DNA from: Piliocolobus tephrosceles
Lineage: Eukaryota; Chordata; Mammalia; Primates; Cercopithecidae
DNA: 64,000 nt
Direction of reading: 5' to 3'
NCBI RefSeq assembly: GCF_002776525.5
Contig: NC_045434.1
Location: 110,663,081 to 110,727,080, forward strand
The notes beneath the pieces were generated by a model, which worked only from the letters and a program-made list of their open reading frames with translations, was not told the origin of the DNA and made no database searches. Positions 47,076 through 58,739 of the stretch are shown piece after piece. Position 1 is the first letter of the stretch; each line of letters opens with the position of its first letter. The translations under genes and the position numbers were made by a program.

Positions 47076-48219
47076 TACCACCCTAATAGATTATGAACAG
47101 CAATTGGCATGTTAGCGAGCACCACAGGGTGTCCTGGTGCCTGCAGCCACCTTCACCTGCCCCCTGCTGCTCTGAGACAAGACCTTGCCTCATCCAGGAT
47201 GGCTCTGCTTGCAGGGAGGGGCACAATTTAGAAAGGTCCCACAAAAGTCTACCAGGCAGCAATCAATGGTACCTCGAGAAAAGCTATGACTATCAAAGGA
47301 CAAGTCATGGTTAAAATGGAATCCTGGACATGGGAAGGAACTTTATCTCCAAGGCCTGAGCCTGAAACCGAAGGAGAAAGAGATTCATGGGCTGCAAGAA
47401 GGCCCCAAGTCACCACAGCAGGTGACAATGTCCATAAAAGGAGACAAAAACCAAAAACAAAGAAAGGACCTTGTTGGGGGGCTGGCCTGGCTTAAGTGGG
47501 TCCTGGAGTAAAGACCGTCCTGGGCATCCCCTAAGCAGGGAGGGTTGATGGATGGAGAACACACGCAGAGCCAGCCCTCAGGGAGGGCAGGAGCCCTCCA
47601 GGCCTCAGAAACCATAGTCTTCCTGGAGGCTTCTGAGAAATAGAATGGAACATGTGCTTTCCTATTGTATGTTACATTTTTCTGGACTAAAAATTGAGGA
47701 GCAGAGGAGACAGCGAGACCAGGAAGCTACATTTAGAGGAAGCTGCCAGTCTCTGGGTTAGGATGGAGGGCTCACATCCAGCTCCATTAGTAATGTGAAT
47801 TTCTTCACTCCAGGCACACAGTGGCCTGGTGGGGTCAAATATTTGACCTAAAACAAATGGGACCAAATTTCAAAAATGAAAGTTGCAGCTGGTCCCTGCT
47901 AAGCAGTCTCAGCAATGGGCTTTCCAGCTCATGCCAGCTCACAGCCACTTCCTGCCCTCAACGCTTCCAAGCAGCGCACCCGCTGCCCAGAGCCCACAAG
48001 GCTGCCTCTTATCCTTTCTTCAAAAAGACCCTGAAATCCACTCTCTCCAAAAAATAGACCCTGGCTGGGTGGGGAAGGGGAGGAATACCAGTCACACTCC
48101 TCCCCAACCTGGACACAACCTGGTCCTTGCCTTCCTCCCCAGGTTGCCACAGAGGCATAGGCCCTGGCTGAAACCGATAGCGGGAACACCATGCCATACA
48201 TCTCAGTTCAGTTTGTGCT
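47076..48219. other. No gene or recognised repeat
   Basis: Unique-looking sequence downstream of PROK1. Confidence 0.5.
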
Positions 48220-48225
48220 TTTATT
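48220..48225 (-). terminator. Candidate PROK1 poly(A) signal
   Basis: An AATAAA on the minus strand lies about 0.98 kb downstream of the stop codon. Other signals further downstream are possible. Confidence 0.4.
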
Positions 48226-48395
48226 CTGAAGCCAGCAGGTTGGTGAGTAGTTGCCTTCCTGGTCTGAAATCAGTGCCCTTTTCAGCCCCTGCCCTGCTCC
48301 CCGTCCCTTGCTCCCACCCCTATCTGGACAGAGGACTGCCCTCCTCAAAGACAACAACCTGCTCTTGGGGCTGATGCTTGGAAAGGAGCTGTTTA

Positions 48396-48535
48396 AGGAA
48401 ACGCCCTAATTGCCTTCTAATATGTCAGTATCAGATTAGATTGAACCACCACCATGTGCATTTTAATGGAAAAGCTGTGGGAATTGGGGGCTTCAGTAGT
48501 TAACTGGTAAAGTGTGGTAAGGGGGGCCTCAGAGG
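48396..48535 (+). repeat. Duplicated block A in the PROK1 3' UTR
   Basis: The block from 'gaaacgccctaattgccttc' onward matches 50367-50505 at roughly 85% identity in the same orientation. The longest shared run is around 'gcattttaatg' and 'aaagctgtgggaattggg'. Confidence 0.8.
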
Positions 48536-48807
48536 CATGACAATTCTAGCAGAAGGTCACAGGCCACAGACCACAGGCTGGCTGGGACCAGAGTCTTCAG
48601 GGGGCTGACTGACCTCCCTGGGATCCCTACACCTGTCTTAGGGTGACTGTCTGCTGCCCTCTGGGAAGGGCCAGTCTTGAGTCTGTGGTCTAAAACTAAG
48701 GAGTTAACCAATCAAGGGAAGATGAACGGCCCACAAATTGGTCCTCACAGACCACATAAAGGACCTGAGGGTCAGGCCAGGACCTGGAACTCAGCAATGC
48801 ACCCAAG

Positions 48808-48884
48808 AGCCTGTGCCCAGGAATGTCCAATTCAGACCGAGGGGTACATGTGGGGAGAGGGGGAGGGCCCAGGAAGGAGAGCAG
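48808..48884 (+). repeat. Duplicated block B in the PROK1 3' UTR
   Basis: The block from 'gcctgtgcccaggaatgtcc' matches 50272-50350 in the same orientation at roughly 85% identity. Confidence 0.75.
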
Positions 48885-49199
48885 GCCCAGGAAGGGAGGG
48901 GCGGGGTAATGTCCTCTCTGCCATTTACCACCTCTCTGGCAGCCTAAGCAGGGAAGGGAACCAGGCTGGCCATCTCTCACACCACAGCTTCAAGCTGGGA
49001 CATCCTCAGGCCAGCCTGGGGACCACGTCTTGATGGGAGGTATGTCTGCTCATGTGCATACGTGTGTACTAGGCAAGAGAGATCAAGGTAGTCAGCGTAG
49101 GGACTGGGAGAGTCATGGGAGCTGGGTTGCATGGCAGAAATAAAAATCCAGGCAGTGCTCAGGAAAAGGATGGTGGGTATCCTGAGACCGGGCAAGCGC

Positions 49200-49319
49200 C
49201 TAAAAACTGATGTTCTTCAAGTCCATGGAGCAGCGGTACCTGCCGTCTGGGAACCTGGAGCACAGCAGGTTGGGTGAGCAAGGACAGGTATGGTGCTTGC
49301 GTTTCCTAAAGAAGGGGAC
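49200..49319 (-). CDS. PROK1: PROK1 coding exon 3 (C-terminal domain and stop)
   Basis: The exon encodes [20 protein letters not shown] then [19 protein letters not shown] and TAG at 49200-49202. It starts right at the exon 2 junction in phase 0. Some relatives (PROK2) have an extra exon at this junction; it is not seen here. The last four cysteines and the basic RKRKHH patch are present. Confidence 0.96.
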   Translation of the reverse strand, partial: VPFFRKRKHHTCPCSPNLLCSRFPDGRYRCSMDLKNISF

Positions 49320-52300
49320 CTAAGGAGAGAAGAAAGCAACACCTTCACCAAAGGGACATTGGTGGGCCTCCTGGCAGCAGTCTCTGCTCAGCCCAGGGCT
49401 GGCAAATGTCTCCCCCCACACCCTAGCCCACTTCTCCATTGCACCTAGCACAACAAGAATAGCAATTAGAGATGAGAAAACTGAGGTACACTGTGGCTAA
49501 GCAATACGCCAAGATCACACAGCTAATTTGTGGAGGAGCTAGGATTCGCACCCAGGCTACCTGGCTCTGGAGACTCAGCACACATGTGCCTGCACACACA
49601 CACACGCGCGCGCGCACATACGTCCATTGATTGAATGTTTGTTGCTCATCCATTATGCGCTCAACACCTTGGTGGGTGCTGCAAGTGCAGCGGCGAATAG
49701 GACAGCCACCGTCTCTGCCCTGACTCACACGCCGGAGGAGTGCTAAACCACTGGGGTATCCTCAGGGAGGAGTTAGGAGCATGGGCCCATTGTCAGACTG
49801 CCTGGGTTAAAATCCCAGGTCTACCACTTCCCAGCTGTGTGACAATCAGCAAATCATTTGACCTCTCTGTGCCTCATCTTTATCATATGTAAAATGGGTT
49901 AATAACAGCACCTACCACATATGGTTATAAAGAGGTTAAAATGACAAAAAGCACCCAGTATGAAGGGTGGCATGCAGAAAGCATTCAGCATTAGTTTTTA
50001 TTACCACTGTTGTCTTTATTGGGAATATGGATCTGGAGCTGAACCACCTCACATTCCCCAAGGTTACAAGGACTGCCACATTGTCCGGCCTCGTTCACCA
50101 CTCTCTAGCCCCTCTTCATCCTGGGACAGGAGGTTGGGCGGGGGCTGTGACTGGGAGAGAGACTGCTGGAGGATGCTCTGTGCCCAGATGAGCACCGAGC
50201 CGGGATGCAGGTAAGTCCCCGAAGAGCAGGAAACATGCCTGAGTCCAGGTGTAAGACAGCCGGTAAGCCCGACAGCCTGTGCTCAGGAATGTCTAATTCA
50301 GACAGAGGGGCACATGTGGAGAGAGGGGCAAGGCCCAGGGAGGAGAGCAAGTCGCCTGAGAGCCTGTGGAAACGCCCTCATTGCCTTCTAATAGTCAATG
50401 TCAGACTAGATTGAACCACCACTATTTGCATTTTAATGAAAAAGCTGTGGGAATTGGGAGCTTCACTGGTTCACTGGTGAAGTGTGGTCAAGTGGCTCCA
50501 GAGAGGGAGTGCAATGGGGAGGCTGTGGCTCCAGAGGACTCTGGACTGGCAGCTGGCAGTCAAGGAGTGGGAACAGGGCAGGAACTATGTACTCAGGGCA
50601 CAAGAGTGAGTGACTCCTTAAAGTGGGCACCTCACTTGCCTCACTGTAGACCTTACCAGATGTGGAAGGTGATTTTGTGGGTCTACTTTTATGTTCCTGA
50701 AGGGAGTTTCCTTCAGAGCAAAGGGCATGTGAGATCCTTCCCAAATCTGAATTCATCAGATCCATAAGGGACATTAGAGGCAGTGAGTCTGCTCCACTCA
50801 TTGTATATGTGTGGCCCAAGAGCAGGTGAACTAATTTGCCCAAGTCCACACAGCGAATTAGGGGCTGGGAATGCCCAGCCTGTCTAACAGCCTATGAGAT
50901 CAGTGGCACCCCTCCACCTGAGGCTGCCCCTTCAAAAACAAGGCAGCAGTGCCCAACATCAGTGAGGTATAACCAGAGCTGGCGTTGGAAAAGTCCCAGC
51001 TCTGTCTCATTGGCTGTGTGCCTTGAGCAAGTCACGTGAGTTTGCTTGTCCATCAGTTTCTTCAGCAATGCCCAGGGTTGCTGTCAGGATCAAATTAATA
51101 TCAGTGATTCTCCAACCTGTGCTAGAAGTTTGTAGGTGGATCATGTCAGGCCTTGTACAAATAAATGTACAAATGTGTTACCTGCAGGGCACTAAGTAAG
51201 GTGGGTGCCTGTTGGTGGTGGGGACACAGCAACCCCATAGCCTTCTGCTTCCCCTTGGACGTTCAGGGGCTGGATCAGGGCTGGATCAGCTGTCAGAGGA
51301 GGGTGAAGTCCTCTGGAGCCACAGCCTCCCTAGACTCCCTCGCTGGAGCCAGCCTCTCTAGCCTTCCCAGCTAGAGCAAGGCCCCAGGACATCGCCCTCT
51401 GCTCCCCGCATGGCCCACCCACATATGTGCACCCATACAGTGTCTGCACAGTACCTTGTGGCTGCCGGGGTGGCACTCCTCGCCTTCCCGCCCCAGCGGG
51501 GTACACATCCGCAGCCCTCGAAGCCACAGGCTGATGGCACAGCAGGTGCCTGCCCCACACTGGACATCCCGCTCACAGGCCTGCAGGTGGGAGAGAGAAG
51601 GGAGCAGCCCATTAGTGCACCCAAGAGAAAGCAGAAGGGAAGGGTAGATCCGAAAAGCCCTTATCAGGATGGAGCGAGAAGAGACTGAGAGTATCACCCC
51701 TGGCCTTAGCCTAACAGAACGCCCTGGGCCACGCTTTATTGCCCTGCTCCCCTCATGGCTAGGCTCAGGGCTCAGGAAGGCATTGGATCTGGATCTGAAG
51801 AAACTTCCAAGCTCCTTGAGGCCGCTCAGAAGGAAGACAGTCCTCCTTTTCTGACAAGGCTGGGGGTTAGAAGGCATAGTTTTTCTAGGGCTAGTAGACG
51901 CTCAATGGATGCTGGTGGAACTGAATTAGAATTCTCAGAGGTGGGAGGGACCCTGATGGCCCAAATTCCTGGGTGGTCAGTGCTGAGCTGCCCTGGACCA
52001 GGAGTCTCCAGCCCTGACTGCACTGTGGTCAGTGCCTCCCCTGTGCATGGAGGCACCCCCACCCTGGCCCTCAGAGGCCCAGCCTCAGCCAAGGGGCCAG
52101 CACCCCAGAACAGGTGCCTCTCCCAGGGTCTCTCTGCTGACTGCCCTGATTCCCAGAGAGGATCGCAGAACAGGGGCTGAGCGGCCCTGCCTGGTTTGGG
52201 AAAGGTGCCATTTGTAAAGAAGGCCACCTAAGCTCATGTTAAATAAAAGCCAGGGCTGGGGAAGACAGAACTCTTAACTGCTCCAGACTCAGGTGGGGAC

Positions 52301-54612
52301 CCGCTGAAGAAGCATCCACACTTTCCATTCTCAGAGATGCTATGTGGCTTTTCTGAGCTAAAATGCAAAGCTGGGTTTTGGATCACTCTTCTCCAATAAA
52401 AGCCTATGGGCACCTTCAGGCTGCTGTGTGGGACGTGGCGGGACCTGGAAGCCCCTACTTGCTCAGACCCAAGAGGGAAAGAGTGGATGTCAGCTCAACT
52501 GATCATGCAGAGGAGTTACGGGTGGCAGGTACCCAGCTGTGCCTGTCTCCAGCCCAGCAAGGGCACATCTCACACCCAGCCAGTCCCCAAAAGCTCGGGG
52601 TTGGGGTACAGGAAACCCCAGTTGACTCTTCTTCTCCCATAGAGGTGGGGCATTGCTGTCCCACTCTCGGAAGAAGGATCATAAAGCCTTGGATGTGGGG
52701 ACAGCTACAGTCCAGGGAGCAGGCGAGTGTAGAGGTGGTGGAGCCTGGGCTCCTGCTGAGAGTCAGAAGTGGGACACCAGCAGGACATGGAGGATGTGGG
52801 GAGCCTGGGGGTTCCTGACTTCCCCTTACTGCCCTGTTCTAACTACTCATCTGTCTTTCCTGGGTTTCCCCTTACCTAGGGAAATGCACCCTTTATTGTG
52901 CTTTTCACTATGAAAATGTTTGCCTGCCGCTCTCAGATCTGCCTGCCCTGCTGCCACTCTGGGCCAGTGCTGGAGCTGGCACGGGTGGTGAGGCGAGCCC
53001 AGCATCCAGGCCAACCACGCTGCTCCTGCCCTCACTGAGCAGCAGCCGGGGCTTCTCTCCGTTGTTCTTGCCCTCCCAGAATTTCAAGCTACTCCATAGA
53101 AGGGCAGCCTACAGTGTAAACACTTCATGAGGTATAATTCTGCCTTCACAGATATTTTTATTTTTGCTTTGGATCTCAAAAGCATTTGACTTGCCTTTAA
53201 TATTTGTTGTTTTGGACTCAGTCTTTTTCCTTTAAAAGAAAAAAGAAAGAATTTGTCCTTTCAGTGAATAGTAAAATTAACCCAATTCCAGGAATTGTTT
53301 GGTATTTCTCTACATTTCTTTTTTTTTTTTTTTTTTTTTGAGGCGGAGTCTCGCTCTGTCGCCCGGACTGGAGTGCAGTGGCCGGATCTCAGCTCACTGC
53401 AAGCTCTGCCTCCCGGGTTTATGCCATTCTCCTGCCTCAGCCTCCGGAGTAGCTGGGACTACAGGCGCCCGCCACCTCGCCCGGCTAGTTTTTGTATTTT
53501 TAGTAGAGACGGGGTTTCACCGTGTTAGCCAGGAAGGTCTCGATCTCCTGACCTCGTGATCCGCCCGTCTCGGCCTCCCAAAGTGCTGGGATTACAGGCT
53601 TGAGCCACCGCGCCCGGCCATTTCTCTACATTTCCATTATCCATGTAAAAAGCTGGTGGAGGCTGAACTAAAAGTTAGTTTCCCTGCTCCCCCTGACCTT
53701 TTTTTCCCAGTGGCTTTTATATGGAAAGCTCTCAGGTAAAGCATTGCTTTCTGCTTCAATAAGAATGGTCCTGCTACCATAATACATCATGCGCCCCTAT
53801 TTGAAGGTGGTTCGAGGTAAAGGCAAACTTCCGAGAGAAAACTTTGATCTGAATATTTTGAACCAATTGGACAGTGCCCATATGCTGAGCCTCTGCTTTG
53901 AGACTGGATTTCTACTTGTTATCTGAACACTTGCTTTGGGGTACACTCAGAATGTTATTGTCACCCATATTCCTCTCAGAACTAACTGGGCAGGCACGGA
54001 GTGAGAGAATTTCAAAGATATCCTTTCTAAGCAGAGGTTAAATTTATACAATAGAAGTTTATAAACTTACCACATTTAATTAAGCTTACTGCCTTTACTT
54101 AAGTCAACATGCTATGTAAATTAATATTAATATTAATATGTGAACCAAACCATAAATAAAAATTAAAATTCACACAAAAGATAAATTAAGGTTTGCCAAT
54201 CCACTTTATAAAGGAATTCCTTATTACATAATAGGAATCTTCATTTTACCAAAGGACTGAACTTCAAAATCTTCAATGCTCTACTAATGCATTTAAAACA
54301 GGATTTGATTCATACACAGCTTCTCAAAAGCAGATCCCATTTAGTAGAGTGAGATCTAACTAGTCTGAAAATCGCATGCAATCCCTCTCTAAAGTGCTGT
54401 CTAATGCATAACTCCCCATTCCCTTTGGTTCACAGTGTGTTGAGCCAACAGAGTCTCCTGCATGGTTCCTGGGCTTACAACCTGTGCAGACCCTGATATC
54501 TTCCCAAAACCCAGGGCACAGAGAATGTTAGGCGACTTACCCCTGTGATCACAGCACAGTCAGACACAGTTACTAGGAGGAGCATGATTGAGACTTGCAT
54601 GGCACCTCTCAT
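49200..54612 (-). CDS. PROK1: PROK1 (prokineticin-1, EG-VEGF), coding span of three exons
   Basis: PROK1 is a small secreted ligand of the G-protein-coupled receptors PROKR1 and PROKR2. It acts on gut smooth muscle and on endothelium of steroid-producing glands and placenta. The three exons join in phase 0 to 105 residues, the human length. A 19-residue signal peptide is followed by AVITG, the invariant N-terminus needed for receptor activation. The mature 86 residues keep ten cysteines (five disulfides) of the AVIT/colipase-like fold. All splice dinucleotides are canonical. Compared with human from memory, I see a few substitutions, such as Ser for Leu in CPCSPNLL and ISF for INF at the C-terminus. 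The upstream of two in-frame ATGs (54610-54612) is chosen: it gives the family length and has A at -3. Nothing suggests loss of function. Confidence 0.96.
49440..49570 (-). repeat. MIR element
   Basis: The antisense MIR signature is visible: 'gagatgagaaaactgaggta', 'caagatcacacagctaattt' and 'gagctaggattcgcacccag'. Confidence 0.65.
49594..49616. repeat. Alternating (CA)n(CG)n tract
   Basis: Purine-pyrimidine alternation runs from (ca)n into (cg)n. Such tracts can adopt Z-DNA. Confidence 0.7.
49770..50000 (+). repeat. Near-complete MIR element
   Basis: The sense order is clear: 'agactgcctgggttaaaatc', 'ccagctgtgtgac', 'cctctctgtgcctca', 'gtaaaatgggttaataacag' and a 'cattcagcattag' end. Confidence 0.75.
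50272..50350 (+). repeat. Duplicated block B' in PROK1 intron 2
   Basis: This is the partner of 48808-48884. Here it lies directly before block A', whereas in the 3' UTR block A comes first. Confidence 0.75.
50367..50505 (+). repeat. Duplicated block A' in PROK1 intron 2
   Basis: This is the partner of 48396-48535, same orientation, with scattered substitutions and small indels. Confidence 0.8.
51455..51580 (-). CDS. PROK1: PROK1 coding exon 2 (cysteine-rich core)
   Basis: The exon encodes 42 residues: [20 protein letters not shown], then [20 protein letters not shown] and HK. It carries six of the ten cysteines. Acceptor CTGCAG and donor GTACTG flank it. Confidence 0.96.
51581..54540 (-). 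other. PROK1 intron 1
   Basis: The 2.96-kb intron contains one young Alu (53319-53619) and an AT-rich stretch at about 54050-54320. No further exon or old repeat was recognised in the remaining sequence. Confidence 0.8.
53319..53619 (-). mobile_element. Alu, AluYR-like (Old World monkey type), in PROK1 intron 1
   Basis: The element is full length with a long poly(T) at its left end. A perfect 15-bp target-site duplication ('atttctctacatttc') flanks it at 53304-53318 and 53620-53634. 'gcttgagccaccgcgcccgg' and 'ccacctcgcccggctagt' are typical of cercopithecoid Y-derived Alus. Confidence 0.95.
54541..54612 (-). CDS. PROK1: PROK1 coding exon 1 (signal peptide plus AVITG)
   Basis: The exon encodes 24 residues: [19 protein letters not shown] and then AVITG. 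A hydrophobic core (IMLLLVTV) and a small residue before AVITG fit a signal peptide. The donor is GTAAGT. The second in-frame ATG at 54598-54600 would give a shorter signal peptide. Confidence 0.95.
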
Positions 54613-56135
54613 GGTCACTTGGGATGAAGATAAAATACTGCCTGCTTGGATGCCTCTCGCTTCCTCCCGCTCAGCCTTGTGCCCGGCAAGCTGGGAAGGC
54701 CAGGCTCTTCTGCATCCCCCGCCTCCTCCCAGATGTTTACACTCAGGATCCAGGGCTGCCTGTGGATGCCTCATCTCTGCTTTTCCCTTCTCCAACACCG
54801 ATGTTACTCAGATGATCTCAGGAGCGAAGATGAGACCTGAATCTCTAACAACATCAAATCAACATCAAAACCAATAAAAATGGATACTTCGGGGGCTCTG
54901 ACAGTTGCTCTAACTCTCCCAAGAACGCAGTGATTCAGACTGTTACGTACATTTCACTTGATGTTCTTTTCTGCCTCTGGGTATCCTTCTATCCTACTTG
55001 GGGCAGAGGAAAGGCTCTGGTAATGAATTAAGGGATTTGCAGCATAACCATTTATCCTTCCCTGCACCAAACTATGCAACATACAAGATCATTGGTTCCC
55101 TCACACTCACACCAAGAATTATCTAGGCATTTACCATGGGCTCAACACAGAGGTAGCTGAGAAGACAGAAGAGGGTGAGGCGGGTATCCTTATTTCTCTG
55201 AAAGGTTAAAATTACAGCGAGGAGACATAAGACAGTGAGGAAAAAAAGACCAGGCTTGTGAGGCTGATGCTCCTAAGTGACACACACATAAGGATTTGCT
55301 GTCTCACGGACTCAGGACGAACACCAGCAAGTGTCCCTTGGTACAATGACCTAAGGGCAGAAAGCCAGCAAACACACAGGGCACACCCTCTCCCAGTACC
55401 CTGCAGAGCCGAGTTGGTATGGGCTGTGGCTGAAAGGTACTAGAGCCATACCACTGGCCTTCCAGGTTTAGGGGTGAGCATGAGAGGGTGTACATCTTAT
55501 CTGTGAGTGTACAAACACGGTGGGCTCAGATGTCAGTCTGGTGGGAAGTTGACTTTGGGGAGGGCACCTCCTCCTGCGAGGGAAGCCCCTGACCCCAGCC
55601 CTCTCTGTGTCAGAGGACCCAGAGAGAACTCCCAGTCCTTTGTCAGATGATCTGCCTTCTCTCCACAATAATAAAAGCCAACATTTCCCAAGGTATGTGC
55701 TGCAATATGTTAATACACAAATAAACAAATAAAAGACGACTACAGTCAAAAATTTGGGAAACACAAACCAGCTTGGTTTTTGCAGAACTTTTCAGGGCCT
55801 TTCCTGTGCTAACAAGTGTTTGAAACACCAAGTGGAAAATGCAGTTTGTAGTATTTCACAAACAGATTCATCTGCAAAACTTTTCTCGTCAAGTGTCACA
55901 TGGGTGTAGGGTTTCCACATAGAAATGTTGACAGGCCTTTATGAGTGCAGAGAGGAAGACTAACTAGCACGGGGGCCGGGAGCTAAGCCCCCAAAGGCAG
56001 CTACTTTGACTTTAGATCGATGGCTTCATGACCTTGAAAATATTGCTAATCTCTGCAAGCCTCAGTTTTCCTATCTATAACATGACGGTAAGAATCGCAT
56101 TTAAATCATAAGATATTGTGAGTATTCATCTATGT
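54613..56135. other. PROK1 5' flank, no recognised repeat
   Basis: It should contain the PROK1 5' UTR and promoter. I see no TATA box at a convincing distance from the start codon and cannot place the transcription start. Confidence 0.5.
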
Positions 56136-56335
56136 ATTTACTCGTTGACTCTATTTATTGAGAGCCTACTGTATTAAAGGCACTGTTCTTAGCACTGGGA
56201 ATACAGTGGTGAGCAAAACAAAATCCTGTCCTCATGTAGTTTCGACTCTAGTCAAGGAGACGGGTGACAGACAAATAAACAGATTTGTAATAAAACGGCC
56301 AATTTTGCTAAGCACTGTTAAAAAGGAAGGCAGGG

Positions 56336-56631
56336 GGCCAGACGCAGTGGCTCAAGCTTGTAATCCCAGCACTTTGGGTTAGAAGGTAGAGGCAGGCGGA
56401 TCACTTGAGGTCAGGATTTCAAGACCAGCCTGGTCAACATGGTGAAACCCCGTCTCTAGGAAAAATACAAAAATTAGCCGGCTGTGGTGGCTCACGCCTG
56501 TAATCCCAGCTACTCAGGAGGCTGAGGCAAGAGAATCACTTGAACCTGGGAGGCAGAGGTTGCAGTAAGCCGAGATCATGCCATTGTACCCCAGCCGGGG
56601 AAAAAAAACAAGGCCCCAACAAAAAAAAAAA
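56336..56631 (+). mobile_element. Alu, full length
   Basis: Sense Alu whose 3' end runs into A- and G-rich low complexity ('aaaaaaaaaagggggggggg'). Confidence 0.92.
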
Positions 56632-56986
56632 AGGGGGGGGGGGCAGGGAAGGCAACAGACTTTGACAAAGGGTGTTATTTTAGATGTGGTAAGGGTCTCT
56701 CTGAGAAGGCACTTGTGCAGATTACTGATAAAGTGAAGGAGTGAGCTGGACAGAGCCTAGAGAAAAAGTCAGTGCAAAGGCCCTGTGGCAAGGCTTCTTG
56801 GCCAGTTCCAGGAGAAGCAAAGAGCAAGGTGAGCCAGGGGATGGGATGGGAGGGGATGCAGTTGGAGCAGGAGCCAAAGGCCAAATCCAGCCTGCCTGGT
56901 GGGGCATGGCAGGAACCTGACTCCAAGTGTGATGGAACACTTGGAGAGTTTCGAACAGGGGAGAGGCAGGATCTGATATACATTTA

Positions 56987-57138
56987 GATTTTTTTTAGAG
57001 ACAAGGTCTTGCTCTGTTACCCAGGTTGGAGTGCAATTGTGGCTCACTGCAGCCTGGAACTCCTGGATTCAAGCGATCCTCCGGCCTCAGCCTCCTGAAT
57101 AGCTAGGACTGTAGACACACATCGCAGCACCTGGCCTG
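56987..57138 (-). mobile_element. Alu left-arm fragment
   Basis: Antisense monomer, 'ttttagagacaaggtcttgc' to 'gcagcacctggcctga'. Confidence 0.85.
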
Positions 57139-57270
57139 ATTCACACCTTGAAAGGATCCCTCTGACTGCAGGTGGAGAGTTAAGTGAGATGATGCATGTA
57201 AAGTGCTTACCACAATGCCCAGCACACAGCAGCATTTGAGACCAATTGACAATTTTTACTATAAACATAT

Positions 57271-58739
57271 GAACTTGTATGCTTTAATATAAAATTCTCC
57301 TGGGAGGTGAGAATCAAAATAATGAGTCTGTAAGGCCCACCTGTACACTGTGACCTGGGCTGGGCTGGTGACAGAAGAACCAAGAGACCACCCCAGCCTT
57401 GGAGGACCTTCCACCCTGGGAGAAAAGCTACCTAGGAAGGAGGCAGCGCTTTGCTGGGGACTTGAAACACCTTACAGAAGTGGTCCTGTGGGCTCTGCTT
57501 GCCCTGCACACACTACCCCACATCACAAGCTCGCCTTCCAAGAGACAATGTTAGATCATGTGATTCTCAGGCTAACACCCATCCCATTCACTCCCCATTC
57601 TCCCTCCCTCCCTCCCTCCCCGCTGCCCCAAACACACAAAACTCATCATCTCACAACTGCAGTGAAGACTGGTAGCCAGAAATGTTGTTGCAAAACAAAA
57701 CCAAGAACATTGATTAAAAACATTTTATTTCTCTTGAATGCTAGTGCTTGAGGAAAAGCCAGTTTAATTAGAGGAGGGCAAAGGATAGACGGCAACTTGG
57801 TGGAAATCCCAGAAGAGACTCTGGGGAGCTCCAGGGATAAGCAGTACTGGTTCTTTATTCAATAACTTAATTACACATTCATTCAGTTCCTTCCATGTGT
57901 CTGGACCAGGAACTCGTGCTTCTAGGGTCTGATTTCCCTCTAGACCTTAGAGCTCTCCTATTCCCATGTCTAGGCAGATTTCAACAGTACTTGACTCTTT
58001 CTAGCCACAGTTCGGACTACTTTTTGGCTGACAGATGTGGTGTGGAAAAGGAGAGTGGAAAGAAGAGGAAAACCCTGAACTACGCAAACAGAAATTGGAG
58101 GAAACAAAGGAGGGAAGTAGGAGGGGAAGTGAATCAAGAAGCGAGTGGTAAAGCATGGAGGGTAAATGTGAAAGTGCTGAAAATGGACTTGGCTCCCCTG
58201 AGGGAGGAGAGAGCTAGTGGAGATGTGCTGGGCAAGCCTTTCCCAGACTCCTACACACCTTCGGAGAGAAAGAGGGCAGGTGGGCAGCATGCCATTGAGT
58301 GTCTGTGTAAGAGGGCTACGTGCAGGTCACATCTCATAACTTAAGCCTGGCCCTTATTTCTCTGTTTTAGCTGATGTCAGTGTCACCATGGACCATTTAT
58401 ACAGACATGTGTGTGCGCGCATGTAGCAACCCCCAATCTCAAGGCCTACCTTGAGGGGCCCTACAAGATGTAGGGTGACTTCTCATGGAGTGAGACTATG
58501 GAGTGGAATATTCCCTGACCTGGCATAGTCCCCTGAGACTGTTTACCTTCAGGTATAGAATAAGTCTCACCCAAGCATGGCGGAGAGGTTGAGAGGCCTC
58601 TTTCAACTCTACCATAAGATCATGGTTATTGTTCTGCAAGCTAGAAAGGGAGCCCATATCCAGGGGCCTCCTTGCTCCTGACTGAATGGGCGGATCTTGT
58701 GTTAATGTTTGAGCACGTGTGTTAAAATATGCTCCCTTC
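57271..58739. other. No gene; short CT repeat
   Basis: A (CCCT)n run is at 57600-57619. The rest is unrecognised. Confidence 0.5.

Larger units (their letters stand above)
48220..49199 (-). other. Probable PROK1 3' UTR
   Basis: The region runs from the stop codon to an AATAAA on the minus strand at 48220-48225, about 980 nt. That length fits the ~1.4-kb PROK1 mRNA as I recall it. The exact end is not proved. It contains two blocks (48396-48535 and 48808-48884) that recur in intron 2. Confidence 0.5.
49320..51454 (-). other. PROK1 intron 2
   Basis: The 2.1-kb intron holds MIR copies at 49440-49570 and 49770-50000, a CA/CG alternating tract at 49594-49616, and duplicated blocks at 50272-50350 and 50367-50505. 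The part from 50506 to 51454 shows only a weak MIR-like piece near 50985-51110. Confidence 0.8.
56136..57270 (-). repeat. L2-like repeat interrupted by two Alus
   Basis: Antisense L2-type text 'ttattgagagcctactgtat', 'tgagcaaaacaaaatcctgt' and, after the Alu, 'aaaggccctgtggcaaggct' continues around 56336-56631 and 56987-57138. Confidence 0.6.

Noticed and set aside
51371..51877. 168-codon minus-strand frame over PROK1 exon 2
   Set aside because: Only 51455-51580 is coding. The rest is intron on both sides with clear splice signals.
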